Positions 43,462 to 55,100 of a DNA stretch of 64,000 bases are shown here, piece by piece; within the stretch, counting starts at the first letter, position 1; every line of letters begins with the position of its first letter. The DNA comes from Stagonosporopsis chrysanthemi (taxonomy: Eukaryota; Ascomycota; Dothideomycetes; Pleosporales; Didymellaceae): the NCBI GenBank assembly GCA_022560025.1, contig JAFISE010000082.1:62001-126000 (forward strand). The letters are read 5' to 3'. Made by a program: the position numbers and the translations under genes. Below the pieces are notes generated by a model, which saw only the letters and a list, made by a program, of their open reading frames with translations, did no database searches and was not told where the DNA came from.

Positions 43462-44070
43462 TGTAGATTGGAATATAAGCGATCACAATGTCCTTTAGTA
43501 CACCTGGGGAGGAGCATGATAAGTCACATGACCAACGAAGAAGGGTATGACCGAGGTGAACTCACGCATTATACGACCACCCACCTACCAACCTTAAAAA
43601 AATCTTTCTGGTTTACAAGCAGGCAGCTCAACAAGGAGGTGACGATTATCCTACCACGTAAGGTTATTTTCAGATTGTTTTTTTAGTCGAGGGTAACACT
43701 GTTCAAGGCGCTCGAAGAATTTATACTGGTAGGTTCGCAGGACTGAAGGGTTACCATGAAGATTAGAAACTCAAAAGACTGCGATGTCTGCGCATCAAAG
43801 TGCTGGTCTATGCGGGCGCTAGTACGATCGCCGATAGCCGACGTGACGGGGACGAGACCATGCATGTCCATCTCCGCTGTCATACCGCCAGAAACCTTGC
43901 GCAAAGATCCCAATTCCTTCAATCAGCTCCTCAGACACCAGGAATACACCACAAAGCATAGACACTCACGTAGTGTTATTGTCGACCAGCGCTCAACTCA
44001 ACCGCCACCCCGCCGCACCCCGCTGCACCCCGCAACCACTGCATCTACCACCCCAAGAACTTTCCACACC
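43462..44070. promoter_or_regulatory. Intergenic region, ribokinase to UBC7
   Basis: 609 bp. The last ~110 bp are a C/A-rich leader before the UBC7 ATG (repeated CCCCGC/CACCCC). An upstream frame that continues into UBC7 is unlikely to be coding, since the conserved protein starts at 44071. Confidence 0.5.
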
Positions 44071-44685
44071 ATGTCGAACCCAGCAGCAAAGCGCCTATTC
44101 AAGGAATACAAATCCCTCTCCTCTGACCCGCCCGAGGGCATAACTGCGGGCCCCGTAAGCGAAGACGACATGTTCCTGTGGGAAGCGTTAATTCAAGGGC
44201 CGGAGGGGACGCCCTTTGAAGGCGGCGTGTTCCCCGCGGAGTTGAAGTTCCCCAAAGACTACCCTCTGGCGCCGCCGAAAATGAAGTTCTTGACTGAGAT
44301 GTGGCATCCGAACGGTACGTCCTTACACCCCCCCCCTTTCCCCCCCCCCCCACCTCTCTCTCCCCTGCACGCCCAATGGACGATGTGGACTGTGACCTGA
44401 GGCTTGGTAGATGCGTGTTGACAGTGGCTAGTGTACAACAATGGCGAAGTCTGCATATCGATCCTGCACCCACCCGGCGACGACCCGCACCAGTACGAGC
44501 AAGCGTCCGAGCGCTGGTCGCCGATCCAAAGCGTCGAGAAGATCCTCATTAGCGTGATGAGCATGCTGGCTGAGCCAAATGACGAGAGTCCTGCGAATAT
44601 CGATGCGGCTAAGATGTGGCGAAACAAGAGGGATGAGTATGAGAAGATTGTGCGGCAGAACGTCAAGAAAAGCCTAGGGTTGTGA
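44071..44685 (+). CDS. UBC7: Ubiquitin-conjugating enzyme E2, UBC7/UBE2G2 type
   Basis: E2 enzyme of ER-associated degradation, which works with membrane-bound RING ligases (Hrd1/Doa10) and Cue1. Two exons, 44071-44314 and 44432-44685, with a 117-bp intron give 165 aa, exactly the usual length of yeast Ubc7. Visible features: FPKDYPLAPPKMKF, the HPN motif split by the intron, active-site Cys at 89 in NNGEVCISILH, and the acidic insertion HPPGDDPHQYEQASERW that marks this branch. SPIQSVEKILISVMSML follows. The intron is longer than its neighbours and carries a long C/T tract near its 5' end. It presumably feeds the same proteasome as PRE6 in this window. Confidence 0.96.
44325..44366. repeat. 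C-rich tract inside the UBC7 intron
   Basis: Runs of C broken by TTT and then CTCTCTCTCCCC, within the 117-bp intron. It is far from the acceptor, so it is not an ordinary polypyrimidine tract. Confidence 0.85.
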
Positions 44686-44856
44686 GGGGTGATTGACGAA
44701 CGATGGATGTATGCGGTTTGATTATGGCATAGCATGGGTGTCTGGGGTTATCAACAAATGGGTTATGGCGTGTGATAGAAATAGAAGATTTGCGACGCGC
44801 TGCGGTTCGAAGATTTGGAATGCTGACGATCAACCAACGAGGATCTTGATGCAATG

Positions 44857-46128
44857 CTACATCACCTCAACACCAGATGCCTCGCCCCATGCGTTGTACC
44901 CAACACCACGGAAATTCCACTCGACAACCTTTTCTTGTGTCGATCCACTTCGATCTGTTGCCTTGCTGTAGATGGTCACGTCCCTACCCTTATCAACTTT
45001 GACCTTTGTCTTCCACAATGTCCAAGCCCACTTCAGGTCCGCCTCTTTGTCCTCGTGGCTCTGGTCGAGTTCTGCATCTACCCACGTTTCCCCTCCGTCG
45101 ACACTGACCTCGACCTTCGTGATCGGCCCATCAGCACCACTTGGCAGCGCATAGCCCTTCACTTCTATGACACCATCCTCGTCGCGGTGGACTGTCGAAC
45201 CGCTCTTCGGCACGCCAATGACACTGTTGATTGGCATCTCCTGCAATGCGCCAACCTTTCCCCACCACTTCTCTGCTTTCTCTTTGCAGTCGGCCTCCGG
45301 AGGAAGAATCTTGTAATCATGCTGCTGGTAATAGCTGCTGCTCTCGCACATCTGGACTGTGATGCGGTCAAGCCATTTGACGCTCCTTGCACCAGCGATA
45401 CCTGGCGTGACAACTCTGACCGGTGCACCGTGGTTGGGCGGCAGGGGCTTGTCGTTCATCTGGAGTGCTATTATGATTGAGCTATTGGAGTCCATGGCCC
45501 GAGACAAAGGTATGCTGGCGCCGTAGTATTCATCATCCTGGGTCGGCGTCTGGAAGCAAGAGAATGCGACATGTGCATCTTTCCACTTATCTTTCTCGAC
45601 TTTGACGCCTGCTTTGTCAAGAACGTCTTTCAAGAGTGGCCCGGTCCATTTGCAGTTCATGACGGCGCCGTCAAACCAGTCAATGCCGGACACTTCCTTC
45701 AACTTCGTGCGCATGGTGTGGCGCCTGTTGCCGGCGCATTGTAATGCGCATATCACGCTATGCTGAGGAAGTGCTTGTAAGTCTTTGACGTGGAGGGAAA
45801 GCTCCTTCTTCACAAGGCCGTAAACGCAGACTTGGTGCGTATTGGTGTCGAGATGTGGGATAGGCCCATGGTTACGGTCATATCCACCCTCTTTTGTAAT
45901 GAAGCTAGGGCCCCGTCAGCCACGTTTGCCCTGCGTTCGCTGTACAAGATTGTTTCGATGGATGCAGTACCTTGAGACAAGCTTTTCGAGCTCTGGCTCC
46001 CGATTGAGCGGCTCTTCAACAGAGTATTCGAGCTAGTGCTGTCAGTAGCGTGTTTCGCAGTAAACAAATTACCGGTTACAGTAATTTGTAAAGACGAGGC
46101 GTCCGAAAGGGGTGCGTACCTGGACCAT
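44857..46128 (-). CDS. Sulfite oxidase-like molybdenum-cofactor protein
   Basis: Three exons (46128-46120, 46032-45971, 45904-44857) with introns of 87 and 66 bp give 372 aa. The first coding exon is only three codons (Met-Val-Gln); the next gives LEYSVEEPLNREPELEKLVSS, the conserved start of fungal sulfite oxidases. The molybdenum ligand Cys is in ALQCAGNRR near residue 80. RNHGPIPHLD, VKWLDRI and the C-terminal dimerisation domain (VSVDGGETW, WNFRGVGYNAWGEA) follow. Family members oxidise sulfite to sulfate. There is no cytochrome b5 domain and no obvious presequence, so the electron acceptor is not defined by the sequence. Nitrate reductase is excluded by the missing b5 and FAD/NADPH modules. 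Confidence 0.92.
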
Positions 46129-46613
46129 GATGTGCGGTTGTGGACTGGCGGCGATGGCGTGATTGTGCTGGGGAAGGGCTAAACGGCGGGGTCAAGTATA
46201 AACGAAGCGCGGGCTAGTACCGGCTTGCACTGTACGAGGCTGTCAACTGACCCAGGTCACCCAAAAGGCAGGTACGGTTATTCGGACGGGTAGCGGCGGC
46301 TTGTGCTGCACATTCGTATATGTATCACTACCATCTGCGCCTGGCGTGCAGCTTCGTGTTAGATTGGCAGCGTTTGTAAGGTCGTACACTGATGACGTTT
46401 GCGAGACAGAGGATTGCGACATTCGAAGTGGGCCGTAGAACTATCGATTTACTCTTTCGTTTCGATGCTCGTCACTATAGAGCGCACAACGTGGATCTGC
46501 ACCAGGTTGGCAGTGACGTAGGGTCATGAGTGTCACTGCACGTCGCCTTCTCTATGGCAGCGTCAACCCGATCAAGAGCCTTGAAGACGTGCAGCGCGAG
46601 CCGCCGACGCCCT
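46129..46613. other. Intergenic region
   Basis: 485 bp between the sulfite oxidase start and the 3' end of the membrane-protein gene. No gene recognised. Confidence 0.5.
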
Positions 46614-47732
46614 CTATCTGCCTTTGCCGGGACCCGTTTGGACGCCTTCCTGGCCGTGTATCGCGTCGTTATATGCCGGAGGGCCACCCCCGTCACATTC
46701 AAAATCGCTGTCCTCATCAACACCATCAACTAATCCTCTCGTCTCTTGACCACCCATCTCGATGTCTTCAGCCACCTGAGCCCTCGCGCTCTGCCTCGCT
46801 CTAGCAGAACTACGTGGCATCCCCATCAGCAAGGTAATCGGCAACCTAGAGGCCTCCCTGATGCAAACAAAAACCAAGAAAAACGGCATGCACATCGGCC
46901 ACGTTGTCCAATCTTCCTCGCCATCTTGTCCAATGTACTTTAGGCCGCGGCCCCATCGTACCAGGAAACAGTCGACCACCGTTCGCAACAAGCTGAGCGT
47001 TGCGGCGACTAACGGTAGGATGTTAAACAATACTACCGCCCACCAATTGGTCTTTACGTTTGCGTTGCTGAAGAAAATTCGGCATCTAGGGCTGATGTAG
47101 GGGTTGACGATGTCGTCCATGCGTATTGAGAAAGCAGTGAGAACTACTGCGTATAGAAAGACGGCGGCTATGAGGCGATTGGCTCTGATGTTGGGCGATG
47201 GGTTCGGGGTGCAGCAGGTGAAGCAATCTGGCGGGGGTGGTGGCTTCTTCTGTACTGCTTCAGGTTGTGTCTCGGTCGCGTCTGTCTCGGTGCGGTCATT
47301 TTGTAGTACGTCGGCTCGTGGGGCAGCCTCTGATTGAGGCTGTTCTACAACGATTGTGGGCAGCAGCTCTTCTTCATCTGGCGCCTTGCCGAGTGCCATG
47401 TACACATCTTCGTTTTTGATCGTACTGCAACAGTTCATGTGGCTGTGCGCAGCGAGTTCGAGAATGACTGTGAAGACGAGGATAAAAAATGTGCAAACGA
47501 CTGTGGTAGCTTTAGGGCCGTGGTTGTCGATGTAGTCAAACGCACACTCTGTTTTGCTTTGTCTTGCATATTCCATTTTGTGAAGCCGTATTTCGAGGAA
47601 ACAGTCGAAGACAGAGCAACGGCGAAGCAAGCTATCTGTCTTACTGTATATGTACGCCGCGGCCCGCCTTATTGTGGCTGCGAGCGGATGATCGGGGCTG
47701 TGGTGAGGCACAACAGGATTAGTGGTGGTCAA
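46614..47732 (-). CDS. Membrane protein with about four TM segments and a PPxY motif
   Basis: Single exon, 372 aa, no family recognised. Likely membrane spans: TTVVCTFFILVFTVILEL (~75-92), LIAAVFLYAVVLTAF (~190), WWAVVLFNILPLVAATLSLL (~230) and MCMPFFLVFVCI (~285). A Pro/Gln-rich loop with an IVVEQP stretch and a PPPPPDC run lies between the first two. The C-terminal cytosolic-type tail contains GPPAYND, a PPxY motif that could bind WW domains of a Rsp5/Nedd4-type ubiquitin ligase, an inference from the motif alone. A second Met at residue 53 just before the first span is an alternative start. Upstream is the noxC stop codon, also on the minus strand. Confidence 0.65.
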   Translation of the reverse strand: MTTTNPVVPHHSPDHPLAATIRRAAAYIYSKTDSLLRRCSVFDCFLEIRLHKMEYARQSKTECAFDYIDNHGPKATTVVCTFFILVFTVILELAAHSHMNCCSTIKNEDVYMALGKAPDEEELLPTIVVEQPQSEAAPRADVLQNDRTETDATETQPEAVQKKPPPPPDCFTCCTPNPSPNIRANRLIAAVFLYAVVLTAFSIRMDDIVNPYISPRCRIFFSNANVKTNWWAVVLFNILPLVAATLSLLRTVVDCFLVRWGRGLKYIGQDGEEDWTTWPMCMPFFLVFVCIREASRLPITLLMGMPRSSARARQSARAQVAEDIEMGGQETRGLVDGVDEDSDFECDGGGPPAYNDAIHGQEGVQTGPGKGR

Positions 47733-47882
47733 AATGGAAGTGCCGGCACGCCTGAATGTGGCGGTGTCTTGTCAACTTGGACGCCATACGGACACAACAA
47801 GTTTCATGAATACACGAAAATTCTAATTCATATAGATTAAATTCTATGCTATCTGTTACAGGGGTATTTGAAGAATTGAACT

Positions 47883-49927
47883 TTAACCGAACACCTCGAT
47901 CATGAATCGGTATTCGATCTTCCTTCCCTCGTTCCTCGCTTTAGCATTCATCTGTGAACACTGGTCTGCAATCTGCTGTCCGATGACTGGAGGCCCACAA
48001 AAGAAAATCCCAACGTTGATTTCGTCCTTCTTCTTTGACTTCTCCTTCAGTCTATCACCCAAGACCTTGCACATGTCTGTGTAGTGCTCCTCCATGATCA
48101 AAGGTATGTCTGGACGACCGAAATGTGTCGGGTTGCAGAGACCAGTAATTGGTGATTGCGGATGCTCATCTGTCCTGTGCTTCTCGAGCAACCACCGGAA
48201 AACATGTTCAGAGATTTGCTTGCGCTTTTGCGTAACATATGTCTGAATGCGAATGTCGAGGTGAGAGCGGTCGAGTTTGTTGGCACGAGAAACCTCATTC
48301 AGGAGGTCAGAAAACCAGAGCAGATTGTTCTTGTCGCGGACCATCCAGTGGAAGTCAACACGTCGGTGATCCTCGTAGGGAGAGGAGCCTTTTCCGCTCT
48401 CGTAGCCAGACTCGGCCGACTGCTCACCTGACATTGTGCGCTCGAGCTCGTGATATTGGAGGTCAGTAAGAACACCTGAGAAAGGCGTGACACCGATACC
48501 AGCGCTAGGATGTGTCAGTGCTGTCGTTTGATTGCCAAGAATGCTGCTTACCCAAAGACCATGCTGTAGTCGAAATCGTAGAATCGTTGCGCAGGTGCAC
48601 CATAAGGCCCATCGAGGCCAATATTGATTGACTGCTTCTTTCCGGCCTTTTTGGCAATATCGCGTAATTCATTCGTCCAGTCACCGTCCGCCTTGATGTG
48701 CACTTGCATCCTGTTATTGACGCAAGTCGAGACTGTAAAAGGGTGCCACTGCCAGCGAGACAGTTGGGGTACCTGCACAAAAACATACTGTCCAGCCTTG
48801 TAAGCCCAAGGTCGCTTGTGGGGGACCTCAACTGTGATCATTGTTGTCTCTTCATCCAACAACTCGATTTCTCCATTGATGGGGCGAAAGCCAAGTATAA
48901 CCCGCCAGGTCCGCTCAAAGACAACAAACAGTGTGGGAACTGCGAGCCAATAACCGAACATCGGCCACTGCAAGAGGCCTGCCGTGCCGTGCGCAATCAT
49001 AAGACCGATGATGGGGAACATGAGCAGGTGGCCTAACTGGAAAACTTCGTAACTCCATTTGCGGACCTGAGGCATACTCATAGCCGTCAGGAGGTAGAAG
49101 CAGCCAATAGCTGTAAGGCCTGTCCATCCTGGCACAGTCCTCACATAGTCGATGTAGGAGCGAGGAACGGCATCGGCACCGAGCACGACAGCAACGCTGT
49201 CCTGGCGGTGTGCCATGCTTCCGAAGACGAACGATCCAGAAAGATGACCAATGGCATGTAGGGTCGCAAAGCACAGAGCAACAATAGACATCTTGATGTG
49301 GAATGACTGTGAAAGATCCCAGTTGATGAAGCGGGAGACAAAGTAGAAGCGTCGAAGGAACGTTGCAAGCCAGCGCGACATGGAGAGAATGAGGAAGAAA
49401 AATGTCGGGTAAAGAACACCGGCACATGTTTTTGACACAACTACACCCCAGCCAAATGCTGGAGTGTACTCATCGTATGTAAGGTATTTGACGAGCTGCC
49501 AAACACCAAACGCTATCATGAAGGATGCGACAAAGCTTAGGAAGGCGATCTCGGGTCCTTTGACGGCCCAGTAGGCGCGCGCCCTCCTATAGATTGACAT
49601 TTGCTTCCAGTAGTCATCTTCCTGCTGTGCTTCCTTGCGGTCTTGTTCCAGCGAGGGTATTTCCCACTTTTTCACGGTCTCCGCGAAAACGGCATCGTCG
49701 ATGCGGTCTTCTCGGGTTCCGATAACGCTTCGAAGGAATTCATGTCGGGCTTCTGCTCGTGATTCGTGATGAAGGTGGTGTGGTTGGGCTTTCGGTGCGA
49801 TCTCCTGGTGCACCTGGTCGAGTTTGCGTTCTATCTCCCAATAATCGATTTTGCCATTGTTGTCGTGGTCCAAGTCTTCAATGAATTTCTTGATCTCCGC
49901 ATTCGTTAAATATTGTTGCTGAGCCAT
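47883..49927 (-). CDS. noxC: NADPH oxidase with EF-hand, NoxC/NOX5-like
   Basis: Two exons, 49927-48552 and 48504-47883, with a 47-bp intron give 665 aa. I start at MAQQQYLTN; an in-frame ATG 19 codons upstream is possible. An N-terminal EF-hand has a complete loop at residues 20-31 (DHDNNGKIDYWE), which should make activity Ca2+-dependent. Six membrane spans follow at ~130-330 with heme His pairs (ATLHAIGHLSG and FQLGHLLMFP...IAHGT). FAD binding is HPFTVSTC and NADPH binding is GAGIGVTPFSG plus FFCGPPVIG. The enzyme moves electrons from NADPH across the membrane to make superoxide. It represents the rarer Ca2+-binding fungal class, distinct from NoxA and NoxB, which lack EF-hands. Confidence 0.93.
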
Positions 49928-50870
49928 CGAACAAAGGGTTGGGGATTGTGGGTCAAGTCGATTAAGGTGCCACATGTGGCTCAATCTCTTATATCACCCA
50001 CATGTTTTATCAACGGGTGTGACAACAAGCTGGGGACATACGTGCGCCGAGCAACAACGGTTGGCACTATGGACTGGTCGGGCTAGGCAGTGCCCAGAAA
50101 AGAGTCTCGACACAGAGTACCAAGACGACAAGAGCCTCAAGCCGGATGTGATGCCGGCGGACAAGGCTGGCGGAGCGGAACTATCATCACTAGGCACTTC
50201 CGCCCACTGCGAAGCCACACACGAGGGGCGGCCAAGATCTCCGCGCACATCTGATTCCATAAACGATCTTGGCCCTCCCCTGTAGCGTGCGATCTTGCGT
50301 TAACCCCCAGTCCTGAGACGATCTGTTCATCGAGCATCCTGATCGAACATTCAGCTTCGAAACTTGCTGCGCTTTGACGTCAGTTATTAAGCCAGACACA
50401 TCCGGTTGAGTGCTCTTACAATTCAGTATTGTTTTCGCGACAATAATCATGAAAATGTCGGCAGCCGAGAGACCAAGTGCTTGGCTGGTGACGTCAATCT
50501 CAGCTCATCCAACACTGGCGCTCCTTCTCTTCTCAACGAACTGCACCGCACTGCGAACGTCAAATCAGTCCTTATCAGCTATGCACCACACGCTCAGAAT
50601 CCATGATGCCGTGACAGATGCGTATCCCAAAAAGAGCTCCCCAGATCTAGCACGCATACGGACTAACCCGTCCTTTCCCGCGCCTTTGACGTCACCAACC
50701 TCCATGAATGCGTCGATGGCATCCACATCCGTGTGCATCCATGTACAATGTTTTTGCCCTGCATGATATCGTACCTCCATCCTTGACGTTCTCGTTCTCT
50801 TGTTATCAGCAGAAGTCCAGCATTGTACACCATCCTAATCACAGCGTTACACACTTGAGCACAACCCACC
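49928..50870. promoter_or_regulatory. Divergent intergenic region, noxC / alpha-beta hydrolase
   Basis: 943 bp between two start codons on opposite strands; contains both promoters. No gene seen; open frames of up to 118 codons lack features. Confidence 0.5.
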
Positions 50871-51878
50871 ATGCCAGAAACGCACCACTACGCCGCACAC
50901 GACGGCCCATCCATCAAAGTTACCGAACGCGATGACCGCACGTTAGTCATGAGCATGCTCTTGCGCCTCGTGCATCTCTTCAGAAAGCAACTCAACGCCG
51001 GCGCGCCAGACCACCAGGACGGCTCGATCCCACTGAAGCCCCCCAAAGCGCGACTTCGGCCCTGCTCAGCCTCCCACCGCAAAGTATGCGACATCCACAT
51101 CTACGACATCGTACCGCCTGGCGTCCCCAATGAGAAACCCTCAAAACGCATATACTACTTCGCAGGCGGCAGCTGGCAACAAGGCCCCTCCGGCCAGCAC
51201 TGGTGGTTGTGCGCTCAGCTCGCCCTGAAGCTACCCAACACCGTCATCTCGCTGGTGTCCCCACCTCTCGCGCCCAACAACCCAGCCTCCAGCTCATTCC
51301 CGGCGTGTCTGCGCCTGTACCGCACGTTGATGCACGCGTCCGCTTCCGCGGGAGAGCGCGTAACCTGGATGGGCGACTCGTCAGGCGCCAACATAGTGCT
51401 GAGCCTCGCCATGGAAGCGCTGACGCAGGAAGCAGCCGGAACCGCGGACTTTGCAGCCTGCCCGCGCCCCGTGTCGCTCATGACCATCAGCCCGTCGACG
51501 GACCTCACGCGCTCAAACCCGGACATCGAGGCCCTCCGCGACTACGATCCCCTCCTCTCCCCAGACATCATCAAGCAAACCGCCAAAGCCTGGGTTGCGC
51601 GCGATACCGACCCCGCGAGCCCCATCGTGTCACCCATCAACGCCGATTTCGCCCTGCTCGCGCAGTCGGGAATCCGCGTCCACGGCGTGACGGCGGGGTA
51701 CGACGTGCTGAGTCCCGATGGCGTGGTGTTTCGCAATAAGTTGAGCGAGTACGGGGTTAAGGGAGAGTGGCTGCATTGGGCGAAGCAGATGCATTGTTTT
51801 GTGCTGACGGCGCCGTATCGGTTGAGGGAGGGGAAGGAAGGGTTTTACTGGGTTGTGGATGTGCTAAAGAGAGAGTGA
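50871..51878 (+). CDS. Alpha/beta-hydrolase fold-3 esterase
   Basis: Single exon, 335 aa. The catalytic triad can be placed: nucleophile Ser in GDSSGAN near residue 170, Asp in AGYDVLSPDG near 276 and His in KQMHCF near 308. The oxyanion-hole motif, normally HGGG in the hormone-sensitive-lipase-like family, is changed to AGGSW here (YYFAGGSW). No signal peptide is visible, so a cytosolic carboxylesterase or lipase-type role is inferred; the substrate is unknown. A short hydrophilic N-terminal cap (first ~75 residues) precedes the fold. It is transcribed divergently from noxC. Confidence 0.87.
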   Translation: MPETHHYAAHDGPSIKVTERDDRTLVMSMLLRLVHLFRKQLNAGAPDHQDGSIPLKPPKARLRPCSASHRKVCDIHIYDIVPPGVPNEKPSKRIYYFAGGSWQQGPSGQHWWLCAQLALKLPNTVISLVSPPLAPNNPASSSFPACLRLYRTLMHASASAGERVTWMGDSSGANIVLSLAMEALTQEAAGTADFAACPRPVSLMTISPSTDLTRSNPDIEALRDYDPLLSPDIIKQTAKAWVARDTDPASPIVSPINADFALLAQSGIRVHGVTAGYDVLSPDGVVFRNKLSEYGVKGEWLHWAKQMHCFVLTAPYRLREGKEGFYWVVDVLKRE

Positions 51879-52128
51879 AGCGTTTGTGGATTATGCATGA
51901 GATACCCCAATTTAGACGCTGTGTTGAGCGAGTAATGTATAGGTTTGGTTAGTACGCGATTTTAGTGTTGATTTGAGCGTCTGTCAAAAGACGTATTTAC
52001 TGTGTGGATGGATTCGTATTCGCATGAGGTATTAACAGAACAGAACCATGGCAATAGCCACGGAATCCAAAGATTGATCATGCACATTCTTCATTCCTCT
52101 ACCCCTCTCTTCGAAAACTATCTACCCT

Positions 52129-55100
52129 TCACTGAGCAGCAGGCGCCGCACCTCCCCTCGGTGCACCCCTCCCCCTAAAGCCACCACGACCGCGTCCACG
52201 GCCCCTACCGCGCCCCGTTTCCAAGCCAGCAGGCGGAGGTACATTCGAGTAATTCTGCGGGCGGAAGTTGGGATTGTTCTGCACAATTCCCTCAGTCGGG
52301 TCGCTGTTGTCTACGCTCGTGAACCCTCCACGTCCAGCCTTGTTGAAGCCACCACGGCCTCGAGGTACGAAGTCTGCGCCGCCGCGCCCACGGCCGCCGC
52401 GCGGTGCACCGTTACCGTTGGGCTGTTGATTCTGGTCCTGAACGGTGTGACCGTTGGCTTGTCCACCACGCGGGGCGAAACCACCTCGGCCGCCGCGTGG
52501 TGGGCCGCCATGGATGGGCATGGTTTGGGGGTGCTGGGATGTGCCATTCGCAGGGGAAACACCAACACGAGGTGCCATACCGCCACCACGTCCGCCACGA
52601 GTACCGTTGGCGCCACCGAAGGCTCCGCGATAGGAACCTTGAAGAGGCGCTGGAGCGGGCGCAGGGACGAGCTGGGGACCGCCGGGCGCGCCGAGGCGAG
52701 GCATAGAGAAGCCCGAGTTCTGGTTCTGGCGCTGGGCAGCGGCAGCAGCAGCGCCTGCGCTCGAGTACGAGACAACCTGCTTGTCTGTGAGGTTGAGCAC
52801 AGATGTGGAAGGAACAGTGGACCCGCGGAAGGGAGAGCATCTATCGTTGAGAGATGTTCCGCTCATGAAGGTTGCATCGAAAACAACATCCAACAGCATG
52901 CTGCGTGCAGTCCTCGTCTTGCCCACAATGGTACCGGATGATCCAATGGGAACACGTCCGGAGTCCTGAACGTAGATGACACGATCACCGATGGAGAACT
53001 GTTGGTGACCAAGGCGCTGTTCAGCATCGGAAGGTTTCAGGATAGCACTACGCGGCACCTTTCCGATCTTCTTCATCTCTACATCTTGCAAAAGTGCAAG
53101 ATTAGCGTCGGCGGCCTGCTCGATGGCCTTCACAGTCTCAGAATCGAGCTGTTCAGCGTCAAGCGGCACCTTCTCAAAGCTCTTGGTCTGTACCTCCTTG
53201 AGCCAAGCTCCAATCTCCTTGACCTTTTGCTTTGCGATCTCAGGAGGATAGAAGTCGGTGTCTTCCCATCCGTCTCCCGTTGGGTTGTTGATGATGCCCG
53301 CAAAGAATTCAGGAAACTTGATCATGTACTGTGCGAGCAAAGCAACAGCCTTCTGGCTGTACTCCCAACCATTGGCTGACTTGCGCGAGTATCCCAAGAC
53401 CTTCAACTTCTTTGCCTCAAACTTCAGGTTCAATCCCAGGTTCAGCTTAAGACCACTGGAATTGACGTTGAAGGAGGATGTCAACTTTGACAGAGCGAGA
53501 GGGGGCATATTGAGCTGCCTGGCAACAACGTAGGATGGCAGGTAAGGAGTACTCTTCTCAGCTTGCCAAACAATCTGGTGGCCAAAGTCTGGTTCGGGCT
53601 TCTTCAGCCTGGCAACCATAATAGTAGCCTTGTGATCCGCGTGACCAATGACTTGCAGAGGGCGACCGTAGGCGTAGTCGCCGAGGTAGAAAGCGCGGGA
53701 GGCCTCGGGGAATTCTTCCTCGATCGGCAGGGCGGCCTTCTCGATGAAACGCTGGTCAGGGCTGATGACTTCATCCACGATGGTTTGGATCGCGTAGTCG
53801 GCTTGGAGACCGGGTACGGGACCGTACTCCTTGATGGTAGCACCCTCATCAGTCTTCTTAAGGCCCTTGAGCATTTCTACATGCACAAGAGCTTCAACTT
53901 CGCCGGTGATAATCCCGAGACGTTTGCCGTAAGTTTCCTGAATTCGATTGGCCATCTTCTTCCAGTTGGAAATCTCTGTAGGCCCGTGTTCGATTGCAAG
54001 AGGAGCAGACACGCCGTCCTGGGACACCACGTAGTCGAAAAGCTCATCAGAGACCTTGACTACCTTGGCCTCATGCAGGAACGGGTAGCCAACATGGACG
54101 GCCTTCCCAAGCATCTTCTGCGCATATGTGATAGAAGTCCTGGGCTCGGTATCCACAAGTGTGACAACCATGCTCTCGTTGCGGCTGTCTTGCGAGAAGA
54201 CATTGACACCCGCGAACTCCAGCGCGCCGTGGAAGGGCAGAACCTTCAGGCTGGGAAAGCCAGCCAAGGCCGAGGCTCCCAGCTTGACACCATCCATCAA
54301 GCCAATGTAGTACTCAAGCCCTTCCATAGTGGGGAGATCGAAGATATTCTCGATACACTTGCAGTTCGGCAAATCTGGGAAAATTCCAGGGAGCGAAGAA
54401 GGGTATACGAAGTCAAGATCCTTGGAGTAAGTGAACTTCAACGAAACGCCGTAAGAGTTGCGGGCCTTCTCATCCTCAGTTAGCAGATGCTCCTTGGTAG
54501 CCATGGCCTTGAGCAGCCTATCCTCCTCAATGAAAGGAATCTTGACCACGGCCTCCCAATCCTGCTTCTTTCCATTCATGTCGAGATTGAAATCACGTGG
54601 GTAGAAGTCGATGATTGGCGACTCAGCATTAGTCATGAGAGGGTGGTACGCTTCGGGTACGATGGTTTTACTGCGATCCGGCAGCACACCCATTAGTTGC
54701 TGGTAAGGCTTGAAGGGCTGACCGAGCTTGAAGTTGATGTCAGCCTTCAATCCTCGCTTGACATCGGAAATCATTGGCGAATAGTGGTAGCCGTAGAACC
54801 ATGGCCACGACGCTACTCCACGGTAGTAGTAGTAAAGAACCCACTGCAGTCCCTGCACGTAGTTCTCGGTAAGCTTGCGAAGCTCTTCCTCGTTGCTGCG
54901 GTCCCAATCAAATTTGCTCTTGTAGTAGTCGTTCTTCCAGGCGTCAAACTTTTCGTCGTACTTGGCCTGCATGGCTGACTGTGCCTCTTCAGGCGAAATG
55001 TCAATAATCTTGGCTTGGTCGTACTTTTGTACGACTCGTACGATTGCTTTCGTGGATTCATCATTGGCAACCTCATCTTCCTCATCGTCGTCGCTCTCGA

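Noticed and set aside
43756..44400. Upstream extension of UBC7 by about 105 residues
   Set aside because: The conserved E2 starts at 44071 with the family length of 165 aa; the extension has no conserved content and reads through the intron donor.
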